Part shown: positions 57,392 through 64,000 of the stretch, one piece after another | Numbering within the stretch: the stretch's first letter is position 1 | Layout: each line of letters begins with the position of its first letter | DNA from: Diplosphaera chodatii | Taxonomy: Eukaryota; Chlorophyta; Trebouxiophyceae; Prasiolales; Stichococcaceae | Reading direction: 5' to 3' | Length of the DNA stretch: 64,000 nt | NCBI GenBank assembly: GCA_032358165.1 | Contig: JAALGY010000042.1 | Location: 1-64,000, forward strand | The notes under the pieces: model-generated | Seen by the model: only the letters and a program-made list of their open reading frames with translations | Told to the model about the DNA's origin: nothing | Databases searched by the model: none | Made by a program: the position numbers and the translations under genes

Positions 57392-60122
57392 ATGCATTCC
57401 CCGGCAATGCAGCACCTCCAGAGCAGACAGCCAGCAGGCCCAGGTGCAGGAAAACCTCATTTGTTGCTCGTTGCAGCAATCAGGTGACAGTTCAAAATAG
57501 TTCACAGGCAGTCCCTTCTGTACACAGCGTGTGCACATCCGTCATCCTGGTTGGCACTCTGTAATGCAGGCTCATACTGCTGGACGCCTTTGCGGTGCTG
57601 TACCGCGCGCACTTCAGCTTCGGGCCCAGCATGCGGCTGACCACCTCATCGGGGGAGGACACCAGCGTGCTGTACGGTGCGCCGCTCCGCACCGCCCGAC
57701 GGCCATGGCACGCTTGGACTGCGCTGCCATGATCGGTCCTCCTCCCCTGCAGCGCTGGATTGCTGTCGCCTGAAGTCCAGCGTGAGCTTGGGGCAAGCTC
57801 AGCAGCGTGTTACGGTTCCACCCATGTGAGCACGCAGCGTCGCGCCTAACCCCTGCTGCTGCGGCGCCGCCCAGGCTTCCTGAGCGTGCTGCTGGCGCTG
57901 CTGGAGGCGCCGCGGCGGCCGAGCCACCTGGGCGTGGTGCTGGACGCCGGCGGCTCCGCCTGGGGCGCCAAGAACTTCAGGCGGGCGCCCGTGCCACGTG
58001 CTGCCCTGCCGACATGCATGCACTGTCATCCGCCTGGTCAACGTGTGGCAGGGCTCGCCTGGGGCGCCAAAGACGCTTGGCAGCTACCCGGCGCTACAGA
58101 CGCATCTACGACAGTCGGATGATGCGCGGCTGTCCTGGAAGGGGCACCATGCAGCAGGCCATCGGCCGGTGGCGGTCACCGTCATCTGAACATCGACACC
58201 CGGTTGGTGTGCAGGCACGAGCTGTACGCGGGGTACAAGGGCCAGCGGCCGCCGATGCCGGAGGAGATCGGCGCCGCGCTGCCCAAGCTGGTGGAGCTGC
58301 TGGAGCTCATGCACATCCCCACCTTCCAGGTGCCTGCCCCTGCGGCTCATGAGAATAAGGCGACAACAGCCGAAGCTTGTGCACACTCACACCCCTTTCA
58401 GGTCCCCGGTACAGGCAGCAGCCTCAGCCTTGCCTACTGATGTACTCGGTGTATAGCATCAGGAGTGAGCTTCAAGATGGTGCTGCAGAGCCCCGGGCTG
58501 GAGGCGGACGACATCATCGCCACGCTGGCGGTGCGTGCGCTGGCAGAGGGCTGCGACGTCACCATCGCCTCGCCCGACAAGGTGCTGTCCCATAGCCCAG
58601 AACCTGGCCCTGACAGCTGGGCGTCATGAGCGTCAGAGTGGGAGCATGCCAAGGGCGCCCTGCTGCCGTGACCTGGTCGGCGGGTTGTACCGGGGCCGGT
58701 CTGCTGGTGGGGTCAGGCTCGCAGTCAGGCGTGTGTCTGCAGAGGCTGCTGACATCCACTGCCCCTGGGGCTGGGAAGTGCACGTGGGTCTATCGGGCAG
58801 AGCTCTCTGGCACTGCAGGAACACCTCCAGCTGCTGCGACCTCGGCTATATCTGAAGGGTTCAGGGTTTAGGGTTTGAAAGGCGCAGCGCTGACGCTGCA
58901 GGACTTCTTCCAGCTGCTGCGCCCGGGGCTGGACATCCTGCGGCCGGGCAAGCCGGCCAAGGGCGCCAGGGGCCCCGGCCTGCAGCACTTCACCGCGGAG
59001 ACATTCCGGGAGCAGTACGGCATCGAGCCGCACCAGGTACCCTTGTCGTGCAGCAGACGCACGCTGATGCTGCTTGTGTTCAGGCAGGTGTGCAGCTGCG
59101 CCGTTTCTGAGACGCCTGTTCTCCAGGGCTGCCGTGAGGTACAAGCGTCTTGGGAGACCTGCTTCGGCATATGTGCATTGCCTTTCCAAGCCCGCGATGT
59201 ATGCTTCCTCACAGTTCACCGACATGCTGGCGCTGTGCGGCGACGCGTCCGACAACGTGCCCGGCGTGCGCGGCATCGGCCCCAAGACGGCGGCGCCGCT
59301 GCTGCAGCAGTATGGGGACGTCGAGGGCGTGCTCGCGGCTGCAGCGGAGGTACGCTTTTCACCCTTCACACCGCTGCATGCTTCATATTGCGGACCTGAA
59401 CCCATTACCGCCAGCTATTATGTGCGCCACCCAAATGTGATCCGAGCTGCATGTGCTGGAGCATGGGTGGCAAAATATGTTCGCCTGACCTGGCAGCTGG
59501 CTTCCAAGCTGACGGTCTGCATGGCCCGCAGGACCCGTCGCCCATCAAGAAGAAGGGCGTGCGGGAGGTGCTGGCCAGCGAGGATGGCGCGGCCGCCGCG
59601 CGGCTGTCGCACCGCCTGGTCGCGCTGCAGACGGACGTGGACGTGCCCGTGGTCAGGTGCCGTTCGAAGGGGGCTTCTCTGGGAAGGCGTTTCCAAAGCT
59701 GTGGGATTCTCTGGCTGGTGTGATGTCATTCGAAGCCAGCAGCTTGGAGCTCTGCTGAGATGTTGGCCCTGATCATGTTGGCCAGAGTCCGTGCATAGGC
59801 GCCGCTTGGGTGGCAAGCGGTTTCCATTCGTTGCTTTGTCAAAGCTGCACTACTGCGCAGCTGGTGTCTGGCAAGCTTTTGTCTCGAGATCTACCTGCCT
59901 AAAAGGAGCTAGATTTGGGTGATGAGCAATGCCAGCAGCCTGACAACAACTCCAACATCCAACGACCCATTCACATGCTGGTTGCTTCCCTGCAGGGTGC
60001 CGTTGAAGGATTTGCAACTACACACACCAAGTGACAGCGGCAGCGCAGCGCTCGCAGCCCTGGGAACACTTGAGTTTCGGCAGCATGCACGGCGGCTGGC
60101 TTGCATCTTTGATGAGTCGTGA
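57392..60122 (+). CDS. Stand-alone 5'-3' exonuclease (Pol I N-terminal type), predicted organellar
   Basis: Nine exons, continuous phase: 57392-57483, 57570-57676, 57875-57980, 58215-58329, 58477-58581, 58902-59036, 59215-59349, 59532-59656, 59996-60122 (348 residues). The start at 57392 was chosen as the first ATG in the frame that joins exon 2; the short basic, hydrophobic leader suggests plastid or mitochondrial import. The family removes RNA primers and 5' flaps. Metal-binding and DNA-binding segments in order: LILLDAFAVLYRAHF, RHELYAGYKGQRPP, GLEADDIIATLA, IASPDKDFFQLL, MLALCGDASDNVPGVRGIGP with KTAAPLL (helix-hairpin-helix). The polymerase part of Pol I is absent, as in plant organellar members. 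Exon 3 ends TTCAG before GCGGGC, a GC donor required by the frame. Exon 5 could start a few codons later at AGCCCC. Confidence 0.88.
58858..58877 (+). repeat. Telomere-like TTTAGGG motif in exonuclease intron 5
   Basis: GGTTCAGGGTTTAGGGTTTG, two to three TTTAGGG-like units about 25 bases before the acceptor of exon 6. Confidence 0.7.
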
Positions 60123-60355
60123 GACAGTGCATGTACATGCCACAACATGCAAGTTTGCTCATAGGTGCGTTTAGGAACTTGCGGAAATGCAATACAAGGC
60201 AGGGAGCAACGCATTGGTGATGCAAGCCGGATTGCTTGTTTCCCAAAATGGACTTTCAGTTTCTTTAAACATGCGCGGCAGACCATTCATGTGTTGCTGC
60301 CCACATCAAGCCTACGATTCCAAGTCTTGAGCAAGTAGTTCGCCCCACTGATGAC
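60123..60355. other. Short intergenic stretch between convergent genes
   Basis: Separates the exonuclease stop (TGA 60120-60122) from the end of the candidate membrane protein on the other strand. Nothing recognised. Confidence 0.4.
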
Positions 60356-60816
60356 TCATCTCAAGAAACGTGTCAGCAGTGTGATCAGGGTTCCCGCCAT
60401 AAGCAGACTGTATGATACATTGTCTGTTGTGCTGTACCACTTTCCGTATGTCAAGCCTGCCGCCACGCAAAGCACACTGACGAAAAGTACCCTATCCACA
60501 GATCCAATACAAAGAAAGTCAATGAATTGCATGTTGTCGCACTGCATGACCAAGGCATTGAGTTCAAGGTAAAACCTCGTTGTGCATGCCTAGAGTACTC
60601 TACTAGTACGCATCTGCTGCCGAGACAAATGCATACCCACCCATCAGTTATCCAGCGGTTCCAGTTGTCACCGCGTCCAAAGACCACCCAGAACAGCTAC
60701 ACAGTTCAAGAACACATGTGTGAAACACAAAGCAGCGGTCGGATGCAATAACATCGAAGAGTCGCATTGCAACATTGGAGGGGATGACCACCCACCACTC
60801 GGAAAATCCATATGAT
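60356..60816 (-). CDS. C-terminal exons of a putative membrane protein (unrecognised)
   Basis: Three phase-compatible segments: about 60753-60816 (GFSEWWVVIPSNVAMRLFD), 60637-60696 (LFWVVFGRGDNWNRWITDGW) and 60356-60541 (starting CDNMQFIDFLCIGSVDRVLF, ending in TGA). The last exon holds two hydrophobic segments (VLFVSVLCVAAGL and YSLLMAGTLITLL). The first donor (GAT before GTTATT) is weak. The family is not recognised and upstream exons are not defined. It could also be the 3' part of the gene annotated at 60953-62266 if that transcript skips its TAA. Confidence 0.4.
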
Positions 60817-60952
60817 CTGCATGATTGGGAGTACACAACATGAACATGATGCAGTCTTCAGCTCAGCCTACACATTGCAGGCAGTGAACTACTCAATGTG
60901 CACTTGAAGTCTAGCAATAAGCATAGCATTGACTATGTAAGCATGCGTGCGC

Positions 60953-62266
60953 TTATCCATGGATCAATGGACGCACCACAAAGGTGCAGCCTTCGTATGT
61001 GACGGTCACCTGCATGTGAAACGAAGCAATGCATGATTCACACCCTGCCTATCAGAGAATCGCATAATCTATTCACAAGCTGTATTGGATGCAGACTCCC
61101 CTGAAGGCACATCCAACTTACCATAACTCTAAAGCTTTCCATTGCCTCATCAGCCTGCACTTGGAAAAATGAACATATCCATCTGCAAACTAGGTGTGCA
61201 CTATGTACAGCTCAGGTTTCTCGCCGGTTGCAATAGCCCTGCGACTTACCCATTCTTTATTGATCATGGTGAACTCATTCACCCACGTCCACACGGGTCC
61301 GCCTGCTGAGTCCACGGCCTCATGAGGCGTTGGCTGCTCCTCGCTGCCCTGCTGCACGAAACCACGCAGAGAGATCATGCACGTATGGCGTCCACCAAAA
61401 CGGTATGCGCATCCAACCATGTTGATTGTTGTGACCTGCTCGCGCAGCTAGAGATGCAGCAGAATGTGCTCCCACAGCAGGTTGCAGGTCAATCCGCACA
61501 GTGGACATTGGAAGGCTGTGCGAGCTGATATGACAGATTCAGCATTGTGTGGGTCGCATGTTACCATTTCGACAACGACGAGCAGTCACACAACAAGCAC
61601 GAGCTGATTGCAGCTGCAGCGAGCGGCAGCCGACACCATACCGCGGACACACGCAAATTCGGTTCGCCTTGCAGGCTTAACGTTGACACCGCACTCGTCC
61701 AGCTGGGCCGATGGACATGATCTCTATCTGAACGACATCCTCATATGATCAGACACGATTGCAACACCGTGTTTGCTTGTCTGCAACCAGTGGATGCTGC
61801 ACAAGTGGATGCTACGTGCAGCAGGATGCATCGATGGCATGGTGTCGGCGGAGCTCGGCCTTTGACACATTGGACGACGCAAGCGGCGCGACAACGCAGC
61901 CAAAGCGACAACGTTGAGCTTTTTGGAGTCTGTCAATGATTTCACGCCCGTCGAGGCACTTGCAAGCCCGCAGCGCAGTGTCGGAAACTGGCCTTCAGGC
62001 CAGACTAGACTAGACAAGCCCCGGTCCGCATGGTGTGTCATGCGTTGACATCAGGGGTGTTATATCGGCTGCCGGGTGCTCTCAAACTATAGGTACCTCG
62101 CATGTAATTGGAAAGATCTATATCGAAGACATCTTCCGCACGTGCGTGTATGCTGCAATCACTCACCCGTTCCATGCTCGAGCTGGCGCTGGACCGTCTG
62201 CTGCGAGCCCGGCGTGCCTGTCGACTGGACCGAGGCTGGTTGTGCTTCACCATCTGGAAGTCGCCG
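60953..62266 (-). CDS. Gene fragment with C2H2-like zinc finger, in-frame TAG (unresolved)
   Basis: The 3' exons join in phase: 61565-61613, 61436-61515, 61250-61351, 61122-61154, 60953-61009 (TAA). The second encodes FQCPLCGLTCNLLWEHILLH, spacing C-x2-C-x9-H-x3-H, and later exons encode GPVWTWVNEFTMINKEW, ADEAMESFRVM and VTVTYEGCTFVVRP. Two donors are perfect GTAAGT. An in-frame TAG stands at 61448-61450 between HILLHL and LREQ; the frame continues in phase into the next exon. A further exon is likely at 62167-62266 (basic, Ser/Arg-rich, GTGAGT donor) and perhaps one near 61,950. The CPxCxLxC spacing recalls the finger of SUZ12/EMF2-type Polycomb proteins, but no VEFS box was found, so that is a guess. 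Upstream limits are unknown. Confidence 0.4.
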
Positions 62267-64000
62267 CTGTTACAAACGTAACAGCTGCTGGCTGCGATGT
62301 CGCCACAGGACGGACCGCCTGAAACCGGTGCGTGCTATCTAGTTGCCGCACGTAGGCGCGAATGGAACGGAAGTGCTATGTGCGTGTCAGCGAGAGCCTC
62401 ATATCCTGCTGAAGAGCAGATCCCGCTCCAAGACACAGTCGAGTGCATCGCGCCGCAGCTGACAGTGCGCATGCAGGACGAACGCTCCCTCGCGCTGCAT
62501 ACACCCCTGTCGTTAACCGTGGCGTGTGCTCACAGACTTCCTACTGCTGGTTCATCAGCTGCGCTCGCATCCGGCCCACCTGTCGGCTTATGAACAGTTC
62601 GATGCATGGCCTGGAATTCAAATGAAAGGTGGATGTATGCCGCCAACATGTTTGCCGAAGATGGCGGCTTGCTTGGCTGGTACACGACAAAACTACATCT
62701 TGGATCAGCTGTTGGAACGCATGAGCAGTGTTCCTCGGTACAACAGCTACGACCAGGTCCAACCAGTAGCAGAAGTAGCAGTGGAGCCGGCATGCATCCT
62801 GGGGACTAATTCCAATAAGCCTGCTTGTTGCTCGCCCCTTGCGCCCTCGCTGATGCACGCCCAATGCATGTGCGTGCCATCACATCATCTTCTGCTGACT
62901 GCCGTTTGTGCCTGCAATGGAAGCAGACTCATCAATGAGCTGCCACCGGTGTATAAGGGCACGTGCACTGCAAGGCTGGGTAGCGCCCTGACCATTGCAT
63001 GTTGCACAGCGGTGCCAGTGATCCACTGATTCAGATGGCGGCATGGCATCCAGGTCCAGCAGAGAGAGCTTGGAGCGCAGTGTTCCTGCAGTGCATTCCG
63101 AACCCATAGCCGGTGTCGCACTTCTGAGTAGCCCTTGCAGCAACCCAATAAAAGAAATGATGAGCTTGGTAGTCTCCCGCTGGCTGTGGTCAGTGAACTC
63201 CGATGACCATCAGCTGTGTATGCGTGCACAGTGAACACGTGGTATCTGATGTCAACACTTCAGGTGGTGCAGGTCCACTGGTTGGTTTGGGCATGCGAGA
63301 TCCTGCGCAGGCATCCACATGACGGCAAGGCAGTCTGCTTCAGCATGGGCACACTGCCAGCCACGCCGTGAGGGGCTGCGGGTCAGACTGCTGCATGATC
63401 TGCATATGCTGTGCTAGCAGCCGGGCCATGCGACATCAATTGGTGCACCTTGGCGTTGCCGCACGGCGCAACCAGGCACCCAAAAGGTCCGAGCTCTGAA
63501 CCCCACTCCCATGCATGCTGAGTCGCACATCCTGATGATATCCCGCACTTGTGACGTAGAATTAAGTGTTTGGCGTTGGTGAGACCTGATCACTGGCAGG
63601 CGTTGACCATCCTGCAGCATGCGCCAATGCCCGCACTGATGTCTGGGCGCCATGTGATGCAGCAGGTGACAGCATGTGGGGCCACCGAGGGCTGAGAAGC
63701 ATGCATATCTCGCATGTGAGCCAATTGTCATGCACGATGAGCGTCCAAACCGATTGCTGGGGTGGTACAACCCGCTGTCTGACGTGGCATCAAAACCCTG
63801 ATGCACTCACTGCACTGCCTCGGCTGAGAGTGACAATTTGCCAAGCTTCATGCTACACTGGTCTCATTCCTGAAGCCTAGGTGAAGCTGCAGCTCGGTCA
63901 TCTCATTGACAGCCTGCGTGGCAAGATCCCTTGAGGCTAGGCAGTGCGCCTGCGCAGTGCTGCAGGCCATGCACTCAGAAGTTCAGTGAGGGCTACTGGT
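62267..64000. other. Unannotated right end of the window
   Basis: GC is lower and frames are short. Some - strand segments look exon-like (LRSKLSLLDLDAMPPSES near 63,030-63,090; REGAFVLHAHCQLRRDALD near 62,400-62,480) and may be upstream exons of the zinc-finger-like gene. No chain with consistent phases could be built. Confidence 0.3.

Noticed and set aside
61448..61450. Reassignment of TAG to glutamine
   Set aside because: TAG ends the sucrose-phosphate phosphatase and J-protein genes at the expected places, and no other gene here contains in-frame TAG.
1..64000. tRNA or rRNA genes
   Set aside because: No convincing tRNA B-box with matching acceptor stem and no rRNA-like segment was found by eye. 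A dedicated tRNA scan could still reveal one.

Overview
The window reads as nuclear DNA from a coccoid green alga, most like a trebouxiophyte or Chlorella-type genome. The reasons are high GC, genes cut into many short exons with GT-AG introns (often GTGCGT or GTGAGT donors and CTGCAG acceptors), plant-type organelle genes (a plastid FtsZ, a sucrose-phosphate phosphatase, organelle targeting sequences) and plant telomere-like TTTAGGG motifs in introns. There are no operons, Shine-Dalgarno sites or phage features. The organism call is an inference; no species is named. Exon borders were read by eye, and reading-phase continuity was checked at nearly every junction.

Layout. 1-6,700: a degenerate tandem array with a period of about 172 bp and no credible gene. 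6,768-6,941: a possible exon at the array edge. 7,686-9,048 (-): plastid-type rhodanese protein. 9,526-13,913 (-): type II membrane protein resembling a Golgi glycosyltransferase, with an apparent frameshift in its low-complexity stem. 14,669-14,941 (+): small membrane protein, weak. 15,232-16,337 (+): J-domain protein with a ferredoxin-like C-terminus that has lost its cysteines. 16,922-18,588 (+): sucrose-6-phosphate phosphatase. 19,086-22,731 (-): secreted GH20 beta-hexosaminidase. 23,235-27,402 (+): plastid FtsZ, apparently with a very long tail. 28,075-28,990 (-): Hva1_TUDOR (DUF2945) protein. 29,547-37,757 (-): 21-exon HSA+SANT protein of the EAF1/Vid21 type (NuA4 scaffold). 39,055-47,892 (+): 26-exon mitochondrial 2-oxoglutarate dehydrogenase E1. 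48,330-49,703 (-): intronless organellar PheRS. 50,336-56,466 (-): 17-exon protein with TFxPxxN-type repeats, possibly axonemal or centriolar. 57,392-60,122 (+): organellar 5'-3' exonuclease. 60,356-60,816 (-): candidate membrane protein. 60,953-62,266 (-): C2H2-like gene fragment with an in-frame TAG. 62,270-64,000: no confident gene.

The genes do not form one pathway; this is an ordinary mixed nuclear neighbourhood. Themes are organelle function (FtsZ, PheRS, OGDH E1, exonuclease, rhodanese, J-protein), carbon metabolism (sucrose-phosphate phosphatase, OGDH) and chromatin (EAF1-like, Tudor-like). The most unusual items are the nucleosome-sized satellite, the FtsZ tail, the cysteine-less J-ferredoxin protein, the TFxPxxN protein with decayed copies of its own exons, and several GC-AG introns, three of them in the OGDH gene.
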